Part shown: positions 52,784 through 60,876 of the stretch, in pieces
How the letters are laid out: every line of letters starts with the position of its first letter
How positions within the stretch are numbered: the first letter of the stretch is position 1
Assembly (NCBI RefSeq): GCF_003413745.1
Contig: NZ_QVID01000001.1
Coordinates: 1,054,001-1,118,000, forward strand
DNA length: 64,000 nt
DNA from: Marixanthomonas ophiurae
Lineage (GTDB): Bacteria; Bacteroidota; Bacteroidia; Flavobacteriales; Flavobacteriaceae
Direction of reading: 5' to 3'
Position numbers and translations under genes: made by a program
The notes under the pieces: generated by a model
Seen by the model: only the letters and a program-made list of their open reading frames with translations
Told to the model about the DNA's origin: nothing
The model's database searches: none

Positions 52784-53635
52784 ATGACAACAAATTACGA
52801 CGACATATTAAAAAAATTAGACTCTGAATTAAATGTTCTTGAAATAGAAGAAGAAGATATTTTAGTGAGAGCTGAAAAAGGGATTAAACTTGCAAAGCAA
52901 ACCCTTAAGAAAGTTAGAAGTATCATAGTTGACTATGAATTTAAAACCAAATCAGAGGAAATACATTTCTTTAAATGTACTAAACCGAAAATTTATAGCA
53001 AACTCATCTATTATGTAAAACTATTTAATATTGAAGGTAAAAGACCGAGGGGAAGTAATAAATCTCAAGTAAAATATTTGAACAATTATATTGAAAAACT
53101 TCAAACTTATTTTAACGACAATCTCGATTTTTACCATTATTACCGTAGGGAAGCAACTGTATTTGATGAACAATATTTTTTGAGAGGCAAGGCAGATATT
53201 CGGTTATTCCCGGATTCATTTCACTTTTTTGTAGATGAACAATTTGCAACAAGCCACGATAGTACCGTAGCCACAATTTTAGCCTACGACCTTTTGATTG
53301 TACACTTAAAACGGGAAATTGATAAATTGGAAAATAATGGAAATTATGCAAGTTTAAGATTGTTACAAAGTAAAACCAAAATTACCTGGACAGCCCACAA
53401 AATATATTTAATTGAACTGATATACGCTTTGCACAGCACAGATGTCATAAATAATGGTACTGTTGACATTAAAGATATTGCCTATTTTGTTGAAAAAACG
53501 TTTAAAGTGGACTTGGGCGATTATTACAGAGCTTTTCTGGAAATACGAATGCGTAAAAATGGTAGAACCAAATTTTTGGATATACTGAAAAAGCAGTTGA
53601 CCAAAAGGATGGATGATACTGATAACATAAAATAA
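52784..53635 (+). CDS. RteC-domain protein
   Basis: A 283-residue protein matching the RteC family of Bacteroides conjugative elements: EIHFFKCTKPKIYSKLIYYVK, a basic GSNKSQVKYLNNYIEKLQ, NLDFYHYYRREATVFDEQYFLRGKAD (quoted in parts: NLDFYHYYRR, FDEQYFLRG) and SHDSTVATILAYDLL. In CTnDOT, RteC activates the excision operon upstream of the xis genes; here it precedes an excisionase-like gene. RteA/RteB are not present in the window. Confidence 0.87.
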   Translation: MTTNYDDILKKLDSELNVLEIEEEDILVRAEKGIKLAKQTLKKVRSIIVDYEFKTKSEEIHFFKCTKPKIYSKLIYYVKLFNIEGKRPRGSNKSQVKYLNNYIEKLQTYFNDNLDFYHYYRREATVFDEQYFLRGKADIRLFPDSFHFFVDEQFATSHDSTVATILAYDLLIVHLKREIDKLENNGNYASLRLLQSKTKITWTAHKIYLIELIYALHSTDVINNGTVDIKDIAYFVEKTFKVDLGDYYRAFLEIRMRKNGRTKFLDILKKQLTKRMDDTDNIK

Positions 53636-53665
53636 AACACCCAAGATGCTTCAACTTGGGTGTTT
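53635..53665 (+). terminator. Hairpin after the RteC gene
   Basis: An 11-bp perfect stem (53635-53645 with 53655-53665, core ACACCCAAG/CTTGGGTGT) begins at the RteC stop codon. The T-tract is weak (TCTCGTTTTG), but the stem is strong. Confidence 0.65.
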
Positions 53666-53910
53666 CTCGTTTTGAGGGAAAAATCATTTTTTTTGGTGGT
53701 TTTTAGATGTGGTATTTTTTGGGAAAGTACCAAAACCCTCTATTGTATTACATTGAAAATGAGAGAGAAAAAATACCCAAGTAGCCGCATCTTGTGAATA
53801 AAATCCATCAAACTATCTCAATTTTGTAGAACGAAAGTCAAATCAGGTCAGAGGCTATCAAATTACTTGACAGCGATGCGATAGTCTCTTACTATTAAAA
53901 CCGTTCTATT
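53666..53910. promoter_or_regulatory. Non-coding region with nested inverted repeats before the excision/replication genes
   Basis: It contains GGTATTTTTT (53711-53720) and its inverted copy AAAAAATACC (53768-53777); the 15-bp element ACGAAAGTCAAATCA (53831-53845) whose reverse complement lies before the integrase; and a 9-bp stem GAGGCTATC/GATAGTCTC (53851-53859, 53880-53888, one wobble) just ahead of the HTH gene. It could be an operator region for RteC-type control, or an origin of transfer or replication. Confidence 0.5.
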
Positions 53911-54195
53911 ATGCCGACATCAATAATTACTACAGACGACCTTCGGGAATTCAAAATGGAATTGCTCGATGACATCAAAAACCTTCTTTCCAAGCAAGCT
54001 ACTGGAAAACTGAAGAAATATCTTAAATCTTCCGAGGTTATGGATTTACTACAAGTAAGTCCAGGAACACTTCAAAATCTGCGTATCAATGGTACGTTGC
54101 CCTACACAAAAGTTGGCGGAATCATTTACTATGATGCAGAGGAAATCCAAAATGTGATGAACGCCAACCGCGTTCAACACAGCATAAATTCTTAA
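53911..54195 (+). CDS. Helix-turn-helix excisionase-like protein
   Basis: A 94-residue protein with a C-terminal MerR/excisionase-type winged helix: YLKSSEVMDLLQVSPGTLQN and TLPYTKVGGIIYYDAEEIQNVM. Bacteroidota conjugative elements carry such genes (xis2c/2d-like) in their excision operon. The N-terminal 35 residues form a charged helix. It probably bends DNA at the attachment site with the integrase. The next gene starts 3 bp later. Confidence 0.82.
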   Translation: MPTSIITTDDLREFKMELLDDIKNLLSKQATGKLKKYLKSSEVMDLLQVSPGTLQNLRINGTLPYTKVGGIIYYDAEEIQNVMNANRVQHSINS

Positions 54196-54198
54196 GCG

Positions 54199-54951
54199 AT
54201 GAACTATATAAAGCTACTCAATGCGGCTTTTTCAACGTTCTATTTTGATGACCGCCTCAATCCCACGCACATAACCCTGTATATGGCATTATTTCAAGAA
54301 TGGAATAGTAGCCGATTTGCGGACGAATTTTATGTGAACCGCAGAGATTTAATGAGGGCTGCCAAAATTGGTTCTAAATCAACCTATCACAGATGCGTTA
54401 CGGATTTGGACTCTTGGAATTATCTATCATACTTCCCTTCCAACAATCCTTACAAAGGCAGTAAAATCAAGATGGCCATAATTGGGACAAGTGATGAGCC
54501 TGATGTGGGACGGTACAGTCCCATATTAGAACAACTTGCGGGACACTACCATCCCAGAAATGAACCAGTAGTGTACCAACACCATACCACAAATGGACAA
54601 GTAATGGACTCGCACCGTCCCGTGAGTGGACAAGCATTGGTATCTACTATAAACAATACCAAACAAGTAAACAATATAAAACAACCAAAGGGCAGGCAGG
54701 CCGTTTTTATTTTTTTTGAAGAAAAAGGTTTTGATGCTGATGAAGGAAAAAAATTCTTCGACCACTACGAATCGAACGATTGGAAAACAAGCGACGGAAA
54801 ACCGATACGAGATTGGCAAGCTTTGGCTAAAAACTGGATGGACAGAACTGAATTATTCAATGAGGAAAACAAACCAAACACAAAGCAACCGTCCCATATT
54901 AAGGACAACTTGCGTACCACTAAAAACAAAGATTATGGACAACCCCTCTAA
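54199..54951 (+). CDS. Element-borne replication/regulator-like protein
   Basis: A 250-residue protein common in Bacteroidota conjugative elements, located between HTH and ATPase genes. The first 100 residues look like a winged helix (LYMALFQEWN, NRRDLMRAAKIGSKSTYHRC). The middle holds low-complexity His/Gln/Val repeats, and the C-terminal part (FFEEKGFDADEGKKFFDHYES, WQALAKNWMDR) resembles a DnaD/replication-initiator helix domain. Function inferred from resemblance and from the DnaC-like gene that follows. Confidence 0.6.
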   Translation: MNYIKLLNAAFSTFYFDDRLNPTHITLYMALFQEWNSSRFADEFYVNRRDLMRAAKIGSKSTYHRCVTDLDSWNYLSYFPSNNPYKGSKIKMAIIGTSDEPDVGRYSPILEQLAGHYHPRNEPVVYQHHTTNGQVMDSHRPVSGQALVSTINNTKQVNNIKQPKGRQAVFIFFEEKGFDADEGKKFFDHYESNDWKTSDGKPIRDWQALAKNWMDRTELFNEENKPNTKQPSHIKDNLRTTKNKDYGQPL

Positions 54952-55597
54952 AATTACCGAAGGTGGCGTGGAATATTCGCTTGGAAAGTTTGATGGTAAA
55001 AGCGTGTTATACGATTTTGATAAAATCCTGATTTATTTGGATGCAAAGGGAAAGTTGCTCTTTGGCAAACAATTTAGAATCTATGATGAGGACACGGTTA
55101 TCATCCGCAAACTATGTCACTATTTCATCAAGGACAAAGAAAATTGCCTGAAAGATGATATCGACACTAACAAGGGTATTCTTCTATCCGGGCCTGTGGG
55201 ATGTGGAAAGACCACTTTGATGAAACTATTGCGATATATCGTGCCAATGCAACGACCTTATGAAATGATTCCGTGCAGGAATGTTGCTTTTAGCTTTAAC
55301 CATCTAGGCTTTAAAACCATTGAGGATTATGGCAGCACCAAATTCTACTGCTTTGATGATTTAGGCATTGAACCTGCAGGACGATTCTATGGTAAAGATT
55401 TGAATGTGATGGGCGAAGTATTACTTTCCCGATACGAACTTTACCTTGAGACCAAACACAAAGTCAAAACCCACGCTACTACAAACCTAAATGCTGAAGA
55501 ACTGGAAGAACGGTATGGAAACCGTGTTCGTAGTAGAATGCGCGAACTGTTTAATTTGATTGCTTTTGATACAAAAGCTGGGGATAAGCGGAAGTAA
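54935..55597 (+). CDS. P-loop ATPase, DnaC/IstB-like
   Basis: A 220-residue ATPase with Walker A GPVGCGKTT (residues 86-94), Walker B FYCFDDLG, and a sensor segment THATTNLNAEELEERYG ending in RVRSRMRELF, as in helicase loaders DnaC/IstB. The ATG at 54935 overlaps the preceding gene by 17 bp. It presumably cooperates with the upstream protein in replication of the excised circle. Confidence 0.8.
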   Translation: MDNPSKITEGGVEYSLGKFDGKSVLYDFDKILIYLDAKGKLLFGKQFRIYDEDTVIIRKLCHYFIKDKENCLKDDIDTNKGILLSGPVGCGKTTLMKLLRYIVPMQRPYEMIPCRNVAFSFNHLGFKTIEDYGSTKFYCFDDLGIEPAGRFYGKDLNVMGEVLLSRYELYLETKHKVKTHATTNLNAEELEERYGNRVRSRMRELFNLIAFDTKAGDKRK

Positions 55598-55661
55598 ATT
55601 TTAGAATACTATTTTTCAAATTGGCGCTTGTTTAATGGATGGTCATTTAAAACCTATTTAC

Positions 55662-55868
55662 TTAACAACAACTGTTGTTTTCTTGAATTGGTGGACAAGA
55701 AACTGTCCCATAACTGCAATAAACACAGCAATCCCCTTCATTTGGTTTTAGAACCGTTTTACAATTCTCACATTCGTAGAAAAACTGACAAGCTTTTGTT
55801 GGCATATCCTCTACTTTTTTATGTCCGCAGTTTGGGCAGGTAATTTCTGATTTTAATTGGACTTCCAT
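55662..55868 (-). CDS. GDCCVxC-domain cysteine-rich protein
   Basis: A 68-residue protein with GDCCVYC at residues 45-51, zinc-ribbon-like pairs C11/C14 and C33/C36, a further Cys58 and a terminal CC. In some bacteria this family carries selenocysteine in the motif; here all positions are cysteine. Its ATG overlaps the merTP stop (TAATG), so it is translated with the mercury transporter and probably handles Hg(II) in the cytosol. Confidence 0.85.
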   Translation of the reverse strand: MEVQLKSEITCPNCGHKKVEDMPTKACQFFYECENCKTVLKPNEGDCCVYCSYGTVSCPPIQENNSCC

Positions 55869-56473
55869 TAGTTTTCTTCTTTGTAGGTTACTTTATAGCC
55901 TGTAGAATTAATTGCTTTTTCTATATCCTCTTTAGTAGTTTTCGAATTATCGAATTCTACTTTTGCGTTAGCTTTTTCATAGGAAGCATTTACATTTACA
56001 ATACCCTCTAATTCATTAACAGCGTGCGTAATGTGTTGTTCGCAAGAAGCACAAGTCATCCCTTTTACATCAAAATTTACCGTTTGAATATTGGATTGAT
56101 TCACTATAACCACTTCTTTTTTATTAACTGGATAAAAAATATGAGAGTAGTATGGAAAGCTTATTGAGATAGCCGCAAATAATGTAATTCCTATTAAAAA
56201 CCCTTTAGTTTGAAACCACTTTGGCTTTGCATCTATTTCACAGCAATCATCTGCTTTTTTAGGTTTTAGATAATCATACCACGCATAACCAATTGCTATG
56301 ATAGCGACACCAATTAAATAGGGTCTAAAAGGTTCCATCCAAGATAAAGCGGATGCACTCCCTCCAATTCCAGCAATTAATGCAATAACTGGTGGTATGC
56401 AACAAGATGACGCTGCTATTGCAGCAAACAAACCTGTATATGCTACATTTTTTGATGTTTTTTCTGTACTCAT
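55868..56473 (-). CDS. merTP: MerT-MerP fusion mercury transporter
   Basis: A 201-residue protein: three membrane helices of MerT with the vicinal ASSCCIPP pair (C24, C25) and a second pair DDCCEI (C77, C78), followed by a MerP/HMA domain with GMTCASCEQH (C141, C144). It takes Hg(II) from the periplasm into the cell. In classical mer operons the next enzyme is MerA; here the operon continues with the GDCCVxC protein. Confidence 0.92.
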   Translation of the reverse strand: MSTEKTSKNVAYTGLFAAIAASSCCIPPVIALIAGIGGSASALSWMEPFRPYLIGVAIIAIGYAWYDYLKPKKADDCCEIDAKPKWFQTKGFLIGITLFAAISISFPYYSHIFYPVNKKEVVIVNQSNIQTVNFDVKGMTCASCEQHITHAVNELEGIVNVNASYEKANAKVEFDNSKTTKEDIEKAINSTGYKVTYKEEN

Positions 56474-56483
56474 AATTAAAAAT

Positions 56484-56855
56484 TTATGCTGTTTTTCTTT
56501 CTAATTTGATTGACTTAAATATACTATTCAGAATATCCGTCTCATCCTCATTCAATGAATAGTATAAGGTTTGCCCTTCTCTCCTTGAGCTTATAATACC
56601 TGCATCTTTCATTTTTCGTATATGCTGAGAAACGGCAGGAACACTCATACCTAAAATATCAGCTAAATCACAAGGGCATAATTCTTTTTCCATATTTAAA
56701 AGAAATAGAACTTTTAAGCGCACTTCATTACCTGAAATAGATAGTAGTTTCGATATTTTGTCGAAACCATTAGCCATACCATCAATGGTAGTTCTACAGT
56801 TTAGTAATTGCTTATGGTCAGCCTCAGCTCTTGTACAGGATATTTCTAATTTCAT
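56484..56855 (-). CDS. ArsR/SmtB-family regulator of the mercury locus
   Basis: A 123-residue winged-helix repressor: the metal-binding alpha-3 motif ELCPCDLADIL (C60, C62), recognition helix SVPAVSQHIRKMKDAG, and wing SSRREGQTLYYSL. Further cysteines C7 and C20 could complete a mercury site. It leads the operon arsR-merTP-GDCCVxC and should repress it from the operator just upstream until metal binds. Confidence 0.9.
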   Translation of the reverse strand: MKLEISCTRAEADHKQLLNCRTTIDGMANGFDKISKLLSISGNEVRLKVLFLLNMEKELCPCDLADILGMSVPAVSQHIRKMKDAGIISSRREGQTLYYSLNEDETDILNSIFKSIKLERKTA

Positions 56856-56873
56856 ATTAATGCTTTAGACGAG

Positions 56874-56914
56874 CAAAGGTAAAAGTAATTACTTATTTAA
56901 GCAAATACTTAAAT
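56874..56914 (-). promoter_or_regulatory. Promoter and ArsR operator of the mercury locus
   Basis: Read leftward: TTTG (56902-56905), a 20-bp spacer, then TACCTTTG (56874-56881), a consensus promoter. Overlapping it are two perfect dyads: ATTTAAG-N6-CTTAAAT (56895-56901, 56908-56914) across the upstream box, and AAGTAATTACTT (56883-56894) within the spacer. Both suit an ArsR dimer blocking polymerase. Confidence 0.7.
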
Positions 56915-56986
56915 ATTAAATTATATTCTGCTCTAACTTTTAGTTGGTTGTCTTAAATAAGATAGCGGGTGTTATGCGGAAATAAT

Positions 56987-57085
56987 CTAATTTCTGAAAG
57001 ACTTATATAAGAAAATCACTTCAGAAATAAATTGGATTACAATCGCTTTTAAACTCTTTGTTAATTCTAAAAATAGGTCTTTCAT
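56987..57085 (-). CDS. Possible 32-residue hydrophobic peptide
   Basis: A frame from ATG (57085-57083) to TAG (56989-56987), 7 bp after the amidase stop, codes MKDLFLELTKSLKAIVIQFI and then SEVIFLYKSFRN. One amphipathic or membrane helix with basic ends. It could be a coupled small membrane peptide acting with the amidase; equally it could be chance. No homologue is recognised. Confidence 0.25.
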   Translation of the reverse strand: MKDLFLELTKSLKAIVIQFISEVIFLYKSFRN

Positions 57086-57092
57086 AATAGTA

Positions 57093-57722
57093 TTAGTTTT
57101 GTATAGATAACAAAATGGCTGTGGCAATCAATTGGATATTGTTAGAATTTGAAATATAGTTGCCTTCATCTTTATTACTCAAAAACCCTAATTCTATAAG
57201 TACAGAAGTGCAAACATCAACCGTTTCTCGAAGTACCTGAAAATTTGCAAACTTGACACCTCTACTTTCATATCCCAATTCTTTATTAAGTGCGGCTTGC
57301 ACTTGAAAAGCAAACCAAGTAGAATCATCTGAATATTTGGATTCTGCATTTGTCACGTAAACTTCAACACCCCTAGCATTCGGATTATCCGAATGATTGC
57401 AATGCAACGACAAAAATAAATCAGCTTTTAGAGCTTTGGCAAGTTTGGTTCTATCTGATAGTGAAATAAGTGTATCGCTGTACCTGGTCAAATAAATATC
57501 CAAAGGCTTATCCAACTTGTTATTTAGCTTCAAAATCGCACTTGCAATATTGAGTACAACATCTTTTTCTAGGATGCCATTTACACCTATCGCACCAGAA
57601 TCTTTTCCACCGTGTCCAACGTCAATTAGTATTCTTTTTTGAATGGCTGTTTCCTGTCCAAAAATGATACACATTTTCAAGAGCAAAATCATAAAACTGA
57701 CGTTTTTGAGCACTTTTTTCAT
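57093..57722 (-). CDS. N-acetylmuramoyl-L-alanine amidase (AmiC type)
   Basis: A 209-residue Amidase_3 enzyme with signal-like N terminus (MKKVLKNVSFMILLLKMCIIFGQ). Zinc ligands and catalytic residues are visible: His37 (DVGHGGKD), Glu52 (LEKDVVLNIA), His107 (SLHCNHSDN) and Glu177 (IELGFLSN). It cuts the peptide-glycan bond of murein in the periplasm, presumably opening the wall for the conjugation machine encoded divergently. The ATG at 57722 is chosen over an upstream one. Confidence 0.88.
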   Translation of the reverse strand: MKKVLKNVSFMILLLKMCIIFGQETAIQKRILIDVGHGGKDSGAIGVNGILEKDVVLNIASAILKLNNKLDKPLDIYLTRYSDTLISLSDRTKLAKALKADLFLSLHCNHSDNPNARGVEVYVTNAESKYSDDSTWFAFQVQAALNKELGYESRGVKFANFQVLRETVDVCTSVLIELGFLSNKDEGNYISNSNNIQLIATAILLSIQN

Positions 57723-57769
57723 TTTCAATTTTAGGGTTATTAACAATTCAACTTCCAAAAGTCATAGAA

Positions 57770-57838
57770 TTTGATATCAAATAATAACAAAGGAATTCAA
57801 ACAAAATCAAATAATATTTTGTTCACAAATATTTGATT
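57770..57838. promoter_or_regulatory. Repeated ATCAAA/TTTGAT sites between amidase and tra genes
   Basis: TTTGATATCAAA (57770-57781) is a perfect 12-bp palindrome; ATCAAATA (57807-57814) and TATTTGAT (57831-57838) form an 8-bp inverted pair. Both divergent promoters must lie in this 189-bp region. Confidence 0.45.
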
Positions 57839-57911
57839 ATCAGGTATTTGTAAATAAATATATGTAAATTTCCAATAACGAAAACAACACAAAAATTTAA
57901 ACTGTTACGTT

Positions 57912-58199
57912 ATGAAAAAATCAATCTATTTGGCAACTTTTTTGTCGTTGCTCTCAACATCACTTTTTGCACAAATTGGGGGAATCGAAGATTCGGTCGA
58001 TGATGTTTCCAACACCATCCGAACCATTTTTCCAATCATATTAGGGGTCATTTTCCTCATCGGTTTCCTGTTTAATGCAGGGCATTTCTTTGGGGAAAAT
58101 GCTGACCTAAAAAAGGGTATTACCAGAGTACTTGTATTTGTTTTGATAGCTGGCGCAGTAGTCGGCATCTTCACTTACCTAATTGGAATCGTTGTATAA
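57912..58199 (+). CDS. traE: Conjugative transposon protein TraE (DUF4134)
   Basis: A 95-residue protein with signal peptide (MKKSIYLATFLSLLSTSLFAQ) and two membrane helices, matching the DUF4134/TraE family. It is thought to be an inner-membrane pilin-like or VirB2/VirB3-like component of the Bacteroidota type IV conjugation machine. First gene of the tra operon; its stop overlaps the ATG of traF. Confidence 0.88.
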   Translation: MKKSIYLATFLSLLSTSLFAQIGGIEDSVDDVSNTIRTIFPIILGVIFLIGFLFNAGHFFGENADLKKGITRVLVFVLIAGAVVGIFTYLIGIVV

Positions 58200-58477
58200 T
58201 GAAGCGGTTCGAGGTCTATAAAAACATTAGGAAACGGGCAGTCATTTTTGGCTTCCCCATTTCCCTGTTTGCCTTAATGATAGTTTCCATATTGGCCTCA
58301 TTGCTCATAGTAATTTTCTCTTTCAGCTTCGTGATGATTATAGGTATTCTCGTTTTTAACGCTGCGCTCTATGTGGCTTTGACAAGAATTAGCCACAACC
58401 CACAGATTTTTCAAACAGCCAACGCTTTTCCAAAAATTATAAGTAACAAAAGAAATTCAGGTTTTAACTATGAATAA
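58199..58477 (+). CDS. traF: Conjugative transposon protein TraF (DUF4133)
   Basis: A 92-residue protein with a double membrane helix at residues 17-58 and a basic N terminus, VirB3-like in layout. It overlaps traE by one base and traG by eight, so all three are translationally coupled. Confidence 0.82.
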   Translation: MKRFEVYKNIRKRAVIFGFPISLFALMIVSILASLLIVIFSFSFVMIIGILVFNAALYVALTRISHNPQIFQTANAFPKIISNKRNSGFNYE

Positions 58478-60872
58478 GATTAACCTTTCGGCATATCAGC
58501 CCATCGTAGATATTCAGGACAATATCGTCTTTGCCAATAATGGCAATGTGGTCTTGTGCTATACAGGGAATCTACCTGAAATTTATTCGCTTTCCGAAAA
58601 GGACTTTGAAGATATGCACGGTGCTTGGTTTCAGGCTTTGAAATCGCTGCCTGTGGGAACTGTGGTTCATAAACAGGATATATACCTGAAGAAATCCTAT
58701 TCTTCTGAACAGCTTCCGAATAAAACATTTTTAGAAAAAGCAACGCACGAGCATTTTAAAGGTCGTGGACATATTGAGCACAAGTGCTATTTGTTTTTCA
58801 TCTTGACCAAAAACAAAGCGCTCAACAATTCAAAATATGTCAATCCCTTTAGAAAAATTTCAAAGGGAATTGTACAGGAACTGGACGATAACATTAAGAG
58901 TTTTGTAAACTCTGTAAGCGATTCTGTTTCCTTTATCAATAATAGCCGAAAGATGGCATTCCTTCCGCTTAAAGCGGAAGGGATTCAGAAACTCACAAAT
59001 GGCTATTTCAATGGCTTCAACGAAGGCTTCGATACCGACATTCTATTAGATAAGAAAAGCGTCAATATTGGCGAAAACCATTTTGATGCCCTTGCCATCA
59101 ATAGCGAACTGTGCTTTGGCGAAAGTGTACAGAGTAGCAAAACCAATGAGAAATTCACATCTGACGATTTTGTGTTTCATCAAGGGTTTATTGATGGCTT
59201 AGGGCTTACGCTTAACGAAAACCACATTGTCAATCAGATTTTATATCTCGACGACAAACAAAAGTGGCGCAAGCTGCTCGACAAGAAAGTCGAGGAACTT
59301 AACAAGAGTTCCAATTTCGGTTCACAGAACAAAGTGGTTTTGGGGAAAATCCAACATATTCTTGACCAAATCAATGCCGATGACAATGCACGGATTATTC
59401 GTGGTCATCTCAATATTGTGTATTGGTCTAAAGAAGCCAAAGACCTAGACAAAATAACTTCAAAAATTAAAACTGAATTTAAGGAACTGGATATTATTCC
59501 ATACTATCCGAGAGGCGAAGAGCGCAAGAATTATATATTAAACAGTTACTGCTGTTTTTCGTCCAATTTCTCGAACAACGATTTATATGTTACCGATTTA
59601 AAACACGCATTATGCCTATTCATCAATAATACCAATTACAAATCTGATACTACCGGAATCATCTTCAATGATAGAGAGCATAATATTCCTGTTCTAAAAG
59701 ATGTTTGGGACGAGCGAAAAAAACGTATCAAGGCTCGGAATTTTGCCATTTTCGCACCAACGGGCGAGGGTAAATCCTTTTTAGCCAATAATATTTTACG
59801 CCAATACTTTGAAAGTGGTGTTCGTCTGGTCATTATCGACTTGGGTGGCTCGTACACTAAATTTGCCAAACTATATCCTGAAAAATATACGGTACTTCGG
59901 TACGAAAGTGGAAAAAATCTTGGCATCAATCCTTTTTATATAAGTGATACAAATGATCTGACACCTGAACGATTGGAAGATTTGTCTGTTTTCCTTTTTG
60001 AGCTGTTCGCTTCAGATTTAAAGGTTACTAAAGCACAGTCGGTTTCAGTCAAAAAAATATTGCGTCATTATTACAATAGCATTTCAGAAAATCATTCGCT
60101 CGAAGGATTTTACAATTTTATAGAAAGGAATCAAGAGGATCTTCTTGACACCCTAAAAATCCATCCCGACTACTTCAACGTTACCAGCTTTTTGCACGTA
60201 ATGTCCGAATATGTCGGCGATGGTCTATATAGTTTTCTGTTTGAAGTGAGTGAAGACCAAACCTATAAAATAGAGGACAAACGTTTGATTGTTTTTGAAC
60301 TCGATGAAGTCAAAGACAATAAGGAAATCCTGTCCGTAATGTTGAAGCTGATTAAGTCAGCCATCCAAAGAACCATTTGGAAAAATAGGGCTGAAAAAGG
60401 TATCATCCTATTTGACGAGTTTGCCAAGCAACTGAAGTTCGAGAACGTTCTTGAAAGCGTAGAATTCTATTATCAAGCCATCCGTAAACAGAACGGTGCT
60501 ATTGGTATCATTCTTCAATCCATCAATCAACTTCCCAACAATTCAACATCTGCAAGCATCCTTGAAAATACACAGGTCATTTACAGCCTTAACAACGAAA
60601 AAGGCTATGCCGAATTGGTCAAACGCCTTAATCTTTCAAGCCACGATTTAAACCAATTAAAGTCCATCAAAAACAACCTTTCCGGGCCACGGAAGTACAC
60701 CGAAATGTTCATTAAAATCGGTAGGGAAAGTAACATCTTCCGTCTTGAAGTTCCGAAGGAAGTCTATGCGGCTTACTTAACCGACGGACAGGAAAACGAA
60801 GAAATAATAAAGCTCTACAACGAGCATCACGATATGGAAAAAGCAATAATTCAATTCACATCTAAAACATAA
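58470..60872 (+). CDS. traG: Conjugation ATPase TraG (VirB4-like)
   Basis: An 800-residue ATPase that powers assembly and substrate transfer of the conjugation channel. N-terminal domain about residues 1-390; Walker A FAPTGEGKSFLANNIL near residue 430; Walker B GIILFDEFAKQL near residue 650; then AIRKQNGAIGIILQSINQL and a C-terminal arginine-rich segment. Length and order fit VirB4-type TraG of CTnDOT-like elements, not the VirD4 coupling protein. It sits at the inner membrane. Confidence 0.95.
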   Translation: MNKINLSAYQPIVDIQDNIVFANNGNVVLCYTGNLPEIYSLSEKDFEDMHGAWFQALKSLPVGTVVHKQDIYLKKSYSSEQLPNKTFLEKATHEHFKGRGHIEHKCYLFFILTKNKALNNSKYVNPFRKISKGIVQELDDNIKSFVNSVSDSVSFINNSRKMAFLPLKAEGIQKLTNGYFNGFNEGFDTDILLDKKSVNIGENHFDALAINSELCFGESVQSSKTNEKFTSDDFVFHQGFIDGLGLTLNENHIVNQILYLDDKQKWRKLLDKKVEELNKSSNFGSQNKVVLGKIQHILDQINADDNARIIRGHLNIVYWSKEAKDLDKITSKIKTEFKELDIIPYYPRGEERKNYILNSYCCFSSNFSNNDLYVTDLKHALCLFINNTNYKSDTTGIIFNDREHNIPVLKDVWDERKKRIKARNFAIFAPTGEGKSFLANNILRQYFESGVRLVIIDLGGSYTKFAKLYPEKYTVLRYESGKNLGINPFYISDTNDLTPERLEDLSVFLFELFASDLKVTKAQSVSVKKILRHYYNSISENHSLEGFYNFIERNQEDLLDTLKIHPDYFNVTSFLHVMSEYVGDGLYSFLFEVSEDQTYKIEDKRLIVFELDEVKDNKEILSVMLKLIKSAIQRTIWKNRAEKGIILFDEFAKQLKFENVLESVEFYYQAIRKQNGAIGIILQSINQLPNNSTSASILENTQVIYSLNNEKGYAELVKRLNLSSHDLNQLKSIKNNLSGPRKYTEMFIKIGRESNIFRLEVPKEVYAAYLTDGQENEEIIKLYNEHHDMEKAIIQFTSKT

Positions 60873-60876
60873 CATT

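Noticed and set aside
55674-55868. Selenocysteine in the GDCCVxC protein
   Set aside because: All positions of the motif are ordinary cysteine codons and no in-frame TGA exists within the gene.
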